Assembly: GCA_900550645.1 (NCBI GenBank) | Contig: URTA01000009.1 | Coordinates: 1 to 53,406 of the forward strand | DNA length: 53,406 nt | DNA from: an uncultured Porphyromonadaceae bacterium | GTDB taxonomy: Bacteria; Bacteroidota; Bacteroidia; Bacteroidales; Muribaculaceae | Direction of reading: 5' to 3' | Part shown: piece after piece, positions 7,620 to 15,924 of the stretch | Layout of the letters: every line of letters starts with the position of its first letter | How positions within the stretch are numbered: position 1 is the first letter of the stretch | Program-made: the position numbers and the translations under genes | Notes under the pieces: model-generated | Seen by the model: the letters and a program-made list of their open reading frames with translations, nothing else | Told to the model about the DNA's origin: nothing | Database searches by the model: none

Positions 7620-10600
7620 ATGAAAAAAAACAGACTATTCATGCTTGCCGGACTGGCAATGGCAGCATCGGCGGTCGCCTACACGGCGATGCCGAAGGCT
7701 GAAGAGACCGGCAAACAGGAGCCGAGCTACAAAGTGCAAAAAGTAGCCCGCATCCAGCGCATCAACGCTCCGCAGCGCGAAGAGGGCGAGGGAACAACGG
7801 CTTACACAGTGCCGTTCCACTTCACCCCGACACAAGACCAGTTCAACGAGTGCCTCGTCATTGACGCAAACAGCGACGGCAAGACTTGGACATACGACAG
7901 CGATGGGTATTTCAAGTCACTGTACAGCTACAACTACGCTGCAGACGACTGGTGCATGCTCCCGGCGATACACCTCACACCGGGTCCGTACAAGTTCTAC
8001 GCCACATTCAAGACAAAGACTGATGCAGAGAACTTCAAGATCTGCCTGGGCACGGCACAGACAGCAGAGGCAATGACCAAGACCCTCGTACAGCATGAGG
8101 GCTACTGCAACCAGACTGATGTGACTGAAAGCATTGAAATCACAATCGACACAGAGGGCGACTACTATATCGGCCTGTATGCGTATTCAGCAGCCAACAA
8201 GTATTATGTATGGGTCAAGGACGTGAAGCTCGAGGCGATAGACAAAACGCTTCCCATGACACCGGAAATCAAGTCCATAGACTTTACGGGCCAGACAGGC
8301 ACAGTCACCATCAAGACCCCGGCACAGAACTATCAGGGCGACGAGATAACCGGCAATGTGTCCCTTGACGTCAAGGTAGACGGCACAGCAGTCGAAGGGT
8401 CTCCGTTCATCTGCACCCCTGGCGAGGAGAAAGCAGTACCGATGACACTCGAGCGCGGATTCCACACAGTGACTGCGCAAGCCACTATAAATGCCAACGG
8501 CGTGGACAAGGTGTCGGGAACAGCATCCGAGACTTTCCGTGTCACCAAGCTCATCAACATCCCGATGTCGGTGCCCGTGTACATCGAGCCGGACGAGGAC
8601 GACTTCTCCGTGATGACCATCATCAACAACAACGAGTCGACCCCGACATGGGAGTTTGTAGAGAACGGAGGAGTTAACAAGGACAAGACCGCTGTCCGCT
8701 ACAACTATTCATACACGGCAGACGCCGACGACTGGTGCATCCTGCCTGCCATCAATTGCGACCAGGCAGGCCTGTATGAGTTCTCCATGATGTTCGGCAC
8801 GAAATATTCTGCCGAAAGCATGGAAGTGGTAATCGCTGACACCCCCGACGTAGAGGCAATGGCAGCGGCAACACCTATCATCACAATCAACGATGAGTGC
8901 ACGAGCGACGAGTTTGTGCAGAAAAAGGGGCTGTTCACCACCGATGCGCCCAAGACTGTATATGTCGGGCTGCACGCCACCTCGCCCAAGGGCCGCAGCT
9001 TCTTGTTTGCACGCGAGATGAGAGTGAACAAAATCGACGACCTCACCCCGCTGGCACCGCAGATCGGCACAATCAGCTTTGACGGCTTTGACGGCTCGAT
9101 AGACGTTATTCTGCCGACCAAGACAATGACAGGCACTGACATCGCTGTTTCTGAAGTGTCAGCCAAGGTCACTGTCTCTGGCGAGGAATACCCGATCTAC
9201 AAGTATATCAGCGGCGCTCCCGGAGCGACTGTCAACATTCCTCTGACCCTCTCCAAGGGCCAGCACACCGTATCTGCATACGCATACTACTCCAAGGCTG
9301 ACGGCACAGAGCTGACCAGCCCGGAGGTGGAGCAGACATTTACCGTGACACGCCCGTCTTCGTTCCAGTACACGCTGCCGTTCGTCACCCGCTTCACTGA
9401 AGAGGACGTTAGCGACCTGACAATCATCGACAACAACAATGACGGCAAGACATGGGCATACGACGCCAGCGGCCTGAAATACACATACCACAGCAGTAAC
9501 CAGGCAGACGACTGGGCTATCACACTGCCTATCTATTTCCCGGATGCCTCCAAGACATACAATATCTCGGTAGACACCAAGACCTCCAGTTTTGCAGAGG
9601 CGTTTGACATATTCATCGGCACAACTCCCGAAATCTCGGCAATGACTCAGTGCATACTGGATGTTCCGGAATTCAAGAGCTCAAACACCGTAAACAAAAC
9701 TAACGACTTCACTGTCCCCGCTGCCGGCAGATACTATGTCGGCATCCATGCCAAGTCGCCCGCAGACAGATACAACCTGTACATCCAAAGCCTGACAATA
9801 GCACAGGCAACGTCAGACGACTCACCCGGAGCAGTCAACAACCTGACGGCTATGCCCGACCAGACCGGCGCACTCTCTGCAACCGTAGAGTTTGACATGC
9901 CTCTGAAAAAACGCTCTGAGCAACAGCTCGACACGCAAGAAGAGCTGACAGCCACCATAACTACACCGGCTGAAAGCAAGACTGTTACTGGCCTGCCCGG
10001 CGCACATATTTCCACTACCGTTGCCGCCATCAACGGCGTAAACAACATTACAGTGAGCGTTGCCAACGCTGCCGGTTCGAGCGAAATATCCGAGGTTTCT
10101 GCACGTTGCGGCCTTGACACTCCCAAAGCGCCGAAGTTCACCAAGGTTGACGTCTCCGAGGACGGGCTGGGCGTGCTGCTCGAATGGGAACCCGTGACCG
10201 AGGGCATCAACGGCGGCGTGGTCAACCCCTCCGCTATGATGTACCGCGTGTCTGAATATGATGAGGATGACGAAGACTGGTACGCAGTCGAGCACCTCGC
10301 CGGCACTTCATACGAATACCGCGTATCTGCAGGCACTCCTCTCGATTTCGTGAAACTCTGCATCGAGGCTTACAACTCGCCTTCTACCAATTCGTCCAAG
10401 ACAGAAGTAACTGCACTCGCAGGTGAACCCAAGACCCTCGCCGTTGAGGAGAACTTCACAAACGGCCAGCTTGACCAGCCTGTGACATACATACTTTCCA
10501 CCTCTACCACAGCTCCGTCATGGTCTCTCGACCTCCCGGGCAATGTATTCGAAGCTGCTGCTCTCGAAGGCGGACAGAAAGTACTCGTAGGCCACACCAC

Positions 10601-11141
10601 AGCCAACTCCGGCGACTCCGGCATCGTGCTGCCGCTCTTCGCAACTACCAACGCTGAGTTTGGCGTGACATTCACTATCGATGCATACATGACCGAGAAC
10701 ACAACCCCGACAATGGCTGTCTACGCACGCACATTCGGCACTGACCGCCAGCTCGTCGGCAACCTCGTGCGTGAAAGCGACGGATGGGCTACATACTCAT
10801 TCACACTGCCCGCCGACCTGCTCAACCGTCCTTGGGTGGAAATCATGATCTACAACAACTTCATCCACGGTTCAGCTGACTACGCGCTCATCAAGTCATA
10901 CTCAGTCAAGGCCAATCCTGACACCGGCGTTGAGGAGACACTGCTCGGCGGCGTGAACGTATTCGGAACAAACGGCGCAATCCTCGTGACCGGAGCAGAA
11001 GGCATGAACATGACAGTAGCTGACACAACCGGCAAGGTAATCTTCTCCGGCAAGGGTACTGCCAACATGACAATCCCGGCAATGGCCGGCGTGAACATCG
11101 TCAACATTGACGGCAAGGTCTACAAGGTCATCGTAAGATAA
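7620..11141 (+). CDS. large secreted adhesin-like protein with T9SS sorting domain
   Basis: A 1173-aa exported protein. ATG 7620 is chosen over an in-frame GTG at 7587 because it starts a clean signal peptide (MKKNRLFMLAGLAM). Three successive modules of about 190 residues share the pattern D.NNDGKTW-Y....ADDW....P, typical of cleaved-adhesin/choice-of-anchor J domains. Each is followed by an Ig/Fn3-like strand region with QHTVSAYAYY-type text. A further Fn3-like segment, a fourth jelly-roll-like domain (ENFTNGQLDQP) and a C-terminal ~70-residue type A sorting domain (GVNVFGTNGAILV to YKVIVR) complete it. It is probably surface-attached or released by T9SS; the ligand is unknown. A strong terminator follows directly, so it is monocistronic. 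Confidence 0.88.
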   Translation: MKKNRLFMLAGLAMAASAVAYTAMPKAEETGKQEPSYKVQKVARIQRINAPQREEGEGTTAYTVPFHFTPTQDQFNECLVIDANSDGKTWTYDSDGYFKSLYSYNYAADDWCMLPAIHLTPGPYKFYATFKTKTDAENFKICLGTAQTAEAMTKTLVQHEGYCNQTDVTESIEITIDTEGDYYIGLYAYSAANKYYVWVKDVKLEAIDKTLPMTPEIKSIDFTGQTGTVTIKTPAQNYQGDEITGNVSLDVKVDGTAVEGSPFICTPGEEKAVPMTLERGFHTVTAQATINANGVDKVSGTASETFRVTKLINIPMSVPVYIEPDEDDFSVMTIINNNESTPTWEFVENGGVNKDKTAVRYNYSYTADADDWCILPAINCDQAGLYEFSMMFGTKYSAESMEVVIADTPDVEAMAAATPIITINDECTSDEFVQKKGLFTTDAPKTVYVGLHATSPKGRSFLFAREMRVNKIDDLTPLAPQIGTISFDGFDGSIDVILPTKTMTGTDIAVSEVSAKVTVSGEEYPIYKYISGAPGATVNIPLTLSKGQHTVSAYAYYSKADGTELTSPEVEQTFTVTRPSSFQYTLPFVTRFTEEDVSDLTIIDNNNDGKTWAYDASGLKYTYHSSNQADDWAITLPIYFPDASKTYNISVDTKTSSFAEAFDIFIGTTPEISAMTQCILDVPEFKSSNTVNKTNDFTVPAAGRYYVGIHAKSPADRYNLYIQSLTIAQATSDDSPGAVNNLTAMPDQTGALSATVEFDMPLKKRSEQQLDTQEELTATITTPAESKTVTGLPGAHISTTVAAINGVNNITVSVANAAGSSEISEVSARCGLDTPKAPKFTKVDVSEDGLGVLLEWEPVTEGINGGVVNPSAMMYRVSEYDEDDEDWYAVEHLAGTSYEYRVSAGTPLDFVKLCIEAYNSPSTNSSKTEVTALAGEPKTLAVEENFTNGQLDQPVTYILSTSTTAPSWSLDLPGNVFEAAALEGGQKVLVGHTTANSGDSGIVLPLFATTNAEFGVTFTIDAYMTENTTPTMAVYARTFGTDRQLVGNLVRESDGWATYSFTLPADLLNRPWVEIMIYNNFIHGSADYALIKSYSVKANPDTGVEETLLGGVNVFGTNGAILVTGAEGMNMTVADTTGKVIFSGKGTANMTIPAMAGVNIVNIDGKVYKVIVR

Positions 11142-11165
11142 TCTGCAGACTACCAATACACAGGA

Positions 11166-11197
11166 GAGGCGTGCCAACTGCGGCACGCCTCTTTTTT
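11166..11197 (+). terminator. intrinsic terminator of adhesin-like gene
   Basis: A 10-bp GC-rich stem (11166-11175 with 11182-11191) and 6-nt loop, followed by six T on the plus strand. Confidence 0.93.
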
Positions 11198-11210
11198 CAT
11201 CTCGTTCTCG

Positions 11211-11237
11211 GAGTTCTCAGAGATCTCAGAGTTCTCA
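11211..11237. repeat. GAGnnCTCn period-9 tandem array B
   Basis: Three exact units (GAGTTCTCA, GAGATCTCA, GAGTTCTCA) plus a degenerate one on the left (11202-11210). They share 17 contiguous bases with array A at 7259. The array sits between the adhesin terminator and the miaA stop codon, so it lies in the miaA 3' untranslated region. Confidence 0.8.
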
Positions 11238-11239
11238 GA

Positions 11240-12142
11240 TTATCTGGACCTTGCCATTTCGGCGAGGCGCGTAGTGGGGTCGGGCTGCGTCATGTCGAGC
11301 GGCACGATGTCTGGGTCGCGCTTGAACCACGTCATTTGCTTCTTGGCATATACGCGAGTGTTTTTCGCCATGCGCGACAGGGCAGTCTCCAAGTCCCATT
11401 CGCCGTCCAAGTAGCGCAATATCTCTTTCACGCCTACGGTGTTGAGCGAGTTGAGATGCCGCAGGTGAGCCACGCTGCGCACCTCCTCGACAAGCCCCTG
11501 CTCTGCCATTTGCCCCACGCGAAGGTTTATGCGGTCGAAAAGCATATCGCGAGGCATCGTGGTCTGCACTTTCAGCACGTCATAGTCATGCCCCCTGCGA
11601 GCCTTGCCCAGCAGCGATGAGTACGGCACGCCGGCAGCCTCGCTGACCTCTACGGCGTGGAAAACGCGCTTGACATTCATCAGGTCAACACGGGCGTAAT
11701 GCTCCGGGTCGAGGGCGAGAAGCCTCATGCGCAGCCAGTCGTCGCCGTATTCGGCGTGCTGTGCCATAAGCGAGCGGCGCAAAGCGTCGGGGACAGTCGG
11801 CAGCTCGTCAATGCCGTTGCACAGCGCGTCCACATACATCATCGACCCGCCGCAGACCACTGCATAGTCGCGTGTCGCGAATATGCGGCGCAGACACGCC
11901 AGCGCGTCCTGCTCATACTGCGCGGCACTGTAATAGCAGTCCAGCGGAAGGAAGTCGATGAGGTGATGAGGCACGGCGGCACGTTCCCCTGGCGTGGGCA
12001 TTGCCGTGGCTATGGGTATGCCCTGAAAGACCTGGCGCGAGTCGGCAGACACTATCTCGGTGTGCAGCATCTGCGCCAGGGAAACAGCAAGAGCCGACTT
12101 GCCGGAGGCAGTCGGCCCTGTTATTACTATCAGCCGCTTCAT
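11240..12142 (-). CDS. miaA: tRNA dimethylallyltransferase MiaA
   Basis: Transfers dimethylallyl to A37 of UNN-reading tRNAs (i6A). The P-loop GPTASGKS follows MKRLIVIT. Other family marks are SADSRQVF, the DLMNVKR-type R/K region, GGSMMYVDAL and the C-terminal TRVYAKKQMTWFKRD. Length is 300 aa, which is normal. An upstream ATG at 12175 overlaps the pepT stop (ATGA) and would add 11 residues (MTYRNQTRNTR). ATG 12142 is preferred because orthologues start at the P-loop strand, but translational coupling from the upstream ATG is possible. It is second in the pepT-miaA operon. Confidence 0.96.
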   Translation of the reverse strand: MKRLIVITGPTASGKSALAVSLAQMLHTEIVSADSRQVFQGIPIATAMPTPGERAAVPHHLIDFLPLDCYYSAAQYEQDALACLRRIFATRDYAVVCGGSMMYVDALCNGIDELPTVPDALRRSLMAQHAEYGDDWLRMRLLALDPEHYARVDLMNVKRVFHAVEVSEAAGVPYSSLLGKARRGHDYDVLKVQTTMPRDMLFDRINLRVGQMAEQGLVEEVRSVAHLRHLNSLNTVGVKEILRYLDGEWDLETALSRMAKNTRVYAKKQMTWFKRDPDIVPLDMTQPDPTTRLAEMARSR

Positions 12143-12171
12143 GCGTGTGTTTCGCGTCTGATTACGGTATG

Positions 12172-13389
12172 TCATTCAGCCACAAGGCGGCAGATGTTGA
12201 CCACCACCTGCGCTGCCTTTTCCATTGAGGGGATAGGCACAAACTCATAGCGGCCGTGGAAGTTGAGTCCGCCGGCGAAAATGTTCGGGCAGGGAAGACC
12301 CTTGAACGACAGCTGCGCACCGTCTGTGCCGCCGCGTATCGGCTGCACCTTGGGCTCAACGCCGCTCATGCGCATAGCCTTCTCGGCAGTCTCGATGATG
12401 TGCATCACCGGCTCGATTTTCTCGCGCATATTGTAGTACTGGTCATTCAGCGTGAGTGTGCAGCAGCCTACATAACGCTCGTTGATGACACGCACAAGGC
12501 GTTCCATTTCGCGCTTGCGAGCCTCGAAGCGGTCGCGGTCGTGGTCGCGTATGATGAACACGAGTTCCGCTTGTTCCACAGAGCCCTCCACGCCGACGAG
12601 GTGGTAGAAGCCTTCGTAGCCCTCGGTGTGAGCCGGAGTCTCGGCAGCGGGCAGCATTGCCACAAACTCATGGGCAACGAGCATGGCGTTGATCATCTTG
12701 TTCTTTGCGCTGCCCGGGTGCACGTTGCGCCCCTGGAATGTGAGGCGAGCGGCAGCAGCGTTGAAGTTCTCGTACTCGAGTTCGCCGATTGCGCCGCCGT
12801 CCATGGTGTAAGCCCAGTCGCAGCCGAACAAGTCAACGTCAAACTTGTGCGCACCCTTGCCGATTTCCTCGTCGGGATTGAAAGCGATGCGTATCTTGCC
12901 GTGCTTCACCTCGGGATGCTCCTGCAGCCATGCCACAGCATCGAGTATCTCGGCGATGCCGGCCTTGTCGTCAGCACCAAGCAGCGTCGTGCCGTCGGTG
13001 ACTATTAGATCCTGGCCTATGTAGTCGTTCATCTCGGGAAAATCCGCCGGACTGAGGACAATCTTCTGCTCCTCGTTGAGGACAATGTCGCCGCCAGGGT
13101 AAGCCTTGACGATGCGCGGCTTCACATTCTCGCCGCTCATGTCGGGGCTTGTGTCCATGTGAGCGATAAAGCCGATAGTCGGCAGCTTCTTGTCTGTGTT
13201 GGCAGGCAGCGTAGCCATCAGATATCCGTTGTCGTCGAGTGTTATATCAGTCAGCCCCATGCCCTTCACCATCTCCTGCAGGTGGCGTGCGAACACCATC
13301 TGCTTAGGCGTTGACGGGGTACATTCTGCTGTTTCGCTGCTCTGTGTGTCAAAGCGCACGAAGTCCAAAAATCGTTCTGTCAGTGTCAT
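12172..13389 (-). CDS. pepT: peptidase T (tripeptidase)
   Basis: A 405-aa M20B cytosolic aminotripeptidase with two zinc ions. It shows IGFIAHMDTSPD (first metal-binding His/Asp), TLLGADDKAG (bridging Asp), FNPDEEIGKGAHKFD (catalytic and metal glutamates) and RGGTDGAQLSF near the C-terminus. The start at 13389 (MTLTERFLDFVRFDT) is chosen because a consensus promoter lies at 13416-13447; a longer open frame running upstream would cross that promoter. It reads into miaA through a 4-nt ATGA overlap if the early miaA start is used. Confidence 0.97.
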   Translation of the reverse strand: MTLTERFLDFVRFDTQSSETAECTPSTPKQMVFARHLQEMVKGMGLTDITLDDNGYLMATLPANTDKKLPTIGFIAHMDTSPDMSGENVKPRIVKAYPGGDIVLNEEQKIVLSPADFPEMNDYIGQDLIVTDGTTLLGADDKAGIAEILDAVAWLQEHPEVKHGKIRIAFNPDEEIGKGAHKFDVDLFGCDWAYTMDGGAIGELEYENFNAAAARLTFQGRNVHPGSAKNKMINAMLVAHEFVAMLPAAETPAHTEGYEGFYHLVGVEGSVEQAELVFIIRDHDRDRFEARKREMERLVRVINERYVGCCTLTLNDQYYNMREKIEPVMHIIETAEKAMRMSGVEPKVQPIRGGTDGAQLSFKGLPCPNIFAGGLNFHGRYEFVPIPSMEKAAQVVVNICRLVAE

Positions 13390-13415
13390 TGCAATGTCAT
13401 TTTTGTATGCAGTGA

Positions 13416-13447
13416 CAAAGGTAATAAAACTTTGCGAGGAGGGCAAA
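13416..13447 (-). promoter_or_regulatory. promoter of pepT-miaA
   Basis: Minus-strand -33 TTTG (13444-13447), 20-nt spacer, -7 TACCTTTG (13416-13423), 26 nt before the pepT ATG. Confidence 0.8.
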
Positions 13448-13497
13448 CAAAAAAGCCAGCCCTCCCCACAACATATCAATGTATCACAATAAATGCG

Positions 13498-14673
13498 TCA
13501 CATAATGAGCGACACCAGCACATAAAGCCAGTGCGCCACGATAGCGGCAACGATGCCGCCGATGGTGTGCGCGCCGATGGCCTTGGATGTCAGCTTGCGG
13601 TAGCCCAGCGAGTCGAGCATGGCGGTGTGGGTGCTCAAGTAGCCGCTCCAGCACATGCCGATAGCGGTAAACACAGCTATCGCGTTGCCGTCTATCCACC
13701 CTTCGGCCATGAACTTCGGGACAAGGCCGAGAGCCGCACCCACTGCGCCGAGGGCGGTAATGGGGAAGCCGATGAGGTGCGGGTCGCCGAAGCCGAAGAG
13801 CCAGTCGAAGACGAAACTGATCTTGCCGGCGAGCCACGGCAGCAGTTCAACACCCTGATATGCAGAACCGTCGTATGTGCCGTCTGCGCCAGGACCGAAA
13901 GTGAACATCATCACAAACGTGGAGATGAGCAGCACGCCGGGAATGATGCACATGCCCACCTCGACACCGCTCTTGCCGCCGTCGAGCAGCGCGTTGAGCA
14001 GACGGGTGAACAGCGACTCCTTCTCCACTTCTTCCTCATGCTCCTTCTCCTCTTCTTGCAGATCCTGTTCGTCAACAGCGTTCTGCTCCTTGTATTCAGG
14101 GTAAGCCTTGACAACGAACCGCTGCATCAGGCGCGTGCTGACGATACAGCCTACAACTGCACCAACAAAACCGATGAGCGGCTCGCGGATATAGCCCTGC
14201 CCAACCATGAAGACGATGACGAGCAGGCCCATGCCGAAAGCCGTGCCGAAGTTGGTAAGCGAAATGAGCTGGTATTTCTTGAAGTACTGGCTGAATTTCT
14301 TGTCCTTGGAGAGGGCTATGATTGCCGGGTTGTCGCTGAGGAACGTCATTACCGCGCCAAGCGACGCCACGCCGGGGAGGTTGAATATCGGCTTCATGAT
14401 CGGGCGCAGCAGCTTCTCGATCAGCGTAACAACGCCGAACTCCACAAACACCCGGCCGAGCGCGCCCGTAAGCACGCAGACAGAGAGGAGGAAGAACACC
14501 GTGTTGAGCAGCAGGTCATGCGCCGTATACATGAGCGTTTTCATCATCGGGGCGACACCCATGGCATAGCCGAGGTATCCGAAGAGGAGGAAGACGATGA
14601 GCAGGCACATCACGCCTTGCGGCATCGAAATGCGACGGCGTTTGCCATTCGCCTTCGGGGTTGGTTTTCCCAT
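13498..14673 (-). CDS. CD0519/CD1768-like membrane protein (Gate/nucleoside-recognition type)
   Basis: A 391-aa polytopic inner-membrane protein, about 9-10 hydrophobic segments by eye. Two similar halves are separated by a glutamate-rich cytoplasmic loop (DEQDLQEEEKEHEEEVEKE). Helical signatures such as LSDNPAIIALSKDKKF and GMCWSGYLSTHTAMLDSLG fit the Gate/nucleoside-recognition superfamily; the CD0519/CD1768 name is from memory. The substrate is unknown. It starts 23 nt after the porin gene on the same strand, so an outer-membrane channel and an inner-membrane transporter-like protein are co-expressed. Confidence 0.75.
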   Translation of the reverse strand: MGKPTPKANGKRRRISMPQGVMCLLIVFLLFGYLGYAMGVAPMMKTLMYTAHDLLLNTVFFLLSVCVLTGALGRVFVEFGVVTLIEKLLRPIMKPIFNLPGVASLGAVMTFLSDNPAIIALSKDKKFSQYFKKYQLISLTNFGTAFGMGLLVIVFMVGQGYIREPLIGFVGAVVGCIVSTRLMQRFVVKAYPEYKEQNAVDEQDLQEEEKEHEEEVEKESLFTRLLNALLDGGKSGVEVGMCIIPGVLLISTFVMMFTFGPGADGTYDGSAYQGVELLPWLAGKISFVFDWLFGFGDPHLIGFPITALGAVGAALGLVPKFMAEGWIDGNAIAVFTAIGMCWSGYLSTHTAMLDSLGYRKLTSKAIGAHTIGGIVAAIVAHWLYVLVSLIM

Positions 14674-14696
14674 GATATTGGTTGGATAATGGTTGG

Positions 14697-15731
14697 TTAC
14701 TTGGATCTAATATCGCAGAGGGTCATGCTCCATGTCACGCCGAGGTTGAGCCACAGACGCTTGTCGGTCATCACGCCGTAAGGGTTGCCGTTCTTGCCCC
14801 ATGAATAGCACAGGTCGGCGTGCAGACGCACCTCCATGTTCTTCTTGAGGAGCGGCCACGCCTCGAAACCGCCGCCCACGGTCTTGATTTCTGTGCCGGG
14901 GAGGACGCACAGGTCGCCGTAGTTGTCACGGTTGACATCGTAGGTGAACTTGGCGAAGGGTCGCAGCCAGCGGGTGGCATACACGCCGGCATCGGCCATT
15001 ATCGAGCAGTCGCTGAGGAATGACGTGTGGCGCGAGGGGCGGTTCATGATGTCGAGTTCGAGAGTGAACGGATTGAAATTGAACTTGTTGCCGAGCGAGA
15101 TATAGGGTATGTAATGTCCGCGTGCATATTCGCTCAGGTTGACCGACCAAATAGTCTGCCACGGGCCGTGGTGGCCGTTCCACTGGATGTTGTAGGCATA
15201 CATATTGCCGTTGTCCGACATGTGGAACGGACTTTGAACCACCTGGAAAGTGATTTTGTCCTTGCCGAAATTGTAAGCCGCACTCACGCCGAACTGGTAA
15301 CACGAGATGTTGTTCCAGTATTCAGAAGCGAAGAATATGTCGGCCGGAGAGCGGTCATACTCGTAGCCGCCGATGCAGACCACCTGCTTGCCCGCAGAGA
15401 TTTCCACCTCGTTAATGGGACGGTATGTAATATACGCCCACGGCGTTGCCTCAAAAAAGTCATGCTTTGTAGCCGACTTGTCGAGACGGTGCTTGATAGC
15501 ATACGAAAAATGACGGTTCAGGTTGCCGTCAAGGTAAATGTTCAGGTATTTCCCCTTGAAGCCGGACTCGGGGCGGTTCAACTCGCCGTCGTCCCACTGC
15601 TGCTGGAAATCGGCACGCACTTCGGCACGCACACGCAGCGAGGGTTTCACATCGAGGCTGTCCGCCTCCTGGGCTGCAACGGGGGCTAAGGCTGCTGCCA
15701 GTGCCACCGCTGTCGTAGTCAGTTTTTTCAT
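14697..15731 (-). CDS. outer-membrane porin (OprO/OprP-like)
   Basis: 344 aa with a signal peptide (MKKLTTTAVALAAALAPVAAQ). Many alternating amphipathic strands rich in Tyr/Trp follow, e.g. YLNIYLDGNLNRHFSYAIKHR and AEISAGKQ-like text. It ends LWLNLGVTWSMTLCDIRSK. The early FKGKYLNIYLDG and ISAGKQ segments resemble the phosphate-selective porin O/P family, though selectivity cannot be inferred. It is first in an operon with the Gate-type membrane protein and is transcribed from a consensus promoter with a perfect 10-bp hairpin in its leader. Confidence 0.75.
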   Translation of the reverse strand: MKKLTTTAVALAAALAPVAAQEADSLDVKPSLRVRAEVRADFQQQWDDGELNRPESGFKGKYLNIYLDGNLNRHFSYAIKHRLDKSATKHDFFEATPWAYITYRPINEVEISAGKQVVCIGGYEYDRSPADIFFASEYWNNISCYQFGVSAAYNFGKDKITFQVVQSPFHMSDNGNMYAYNIQWNGHHGPWQTIWSVNLSEYARGHYIPYISLGNKFNFNPFTLELDIMNRPSRHTSFLSDCSIMADAGVYATRWLRPFAKFTYDVNRDNYGDLCVLPGTEIKTVGGGFEAWPLLKKNMEVRLHADLCYSWGKNGNPYGVMTDKRLWLNLGVTWSMTLCDIRSK

Positions 15732-15754
15732 GGTCAGTTCGGTACTATGTATGT

Positions 15755-15776
15755 AGGCATCCGCAAGCGGATGCCT
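15755..15776 (-). promoter_or_regulatory. 10-bp leader hairpin of porin mRNA
   Basis: AGGCATCCGC/GCGGATGCCT is a perfect inverted repeat with only AA between arms. It lies between the promoter (15787-15817) and the porin start (15731). No T-run follows on either strand, so it is not a typical terminator. It may be a 5' stabiliser or protein-binding site. Confidence 0.6.
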
Positions 15777-15786
15777 GTTTGACGTG

Positions 15787-15817
15787 CAAAATTATATAAA
15801 ATCAGCGAGGTGGCAAA
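15787..15817 (-). promoter_or_regulatory. promoter of porin operon
   Basis: Minus-strand -33 TTTG (15814-15817), 19-nt spacer, -7 TAATTTTG (15787-15794). Confidence 0.8.
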
Positions 15818-15877
15818 CTAATCACGCCAAAACCGCACAGAGCCATGCCGGTGTCAGATATATTTAAGGAGTGGTTC

Positions 15878-15908
15878 TTCGTTATTCGCCGAAAAATTAG
15901 TAATTTCG
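15878..15908 (+). promoter_or_regulatory. promoter of dxr operon
   Basis: -7 TAATTTCG (15901-15908) with TTCG 19 nt upstream, ending 16 nt before the dxr ATG. The -33 match is weak. Confidence 0.55.
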
Positions 15909-15924
15909 CATTTCAAACTACACC

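Noticed and set aside
13432..14781. 449-codon plus-strand open frame
   Set aside because: It is antisense to the Gate-type membrane protein. Its His/Arg/Glu-rich text has no domain pattern; it is a shadow of the real gene's codon bias.
15755..15776. Hairpin as a terminator for the plus strand
   Set aside because: No T-run follows and no plus-strand gene ends there; it sits in the porin leader.
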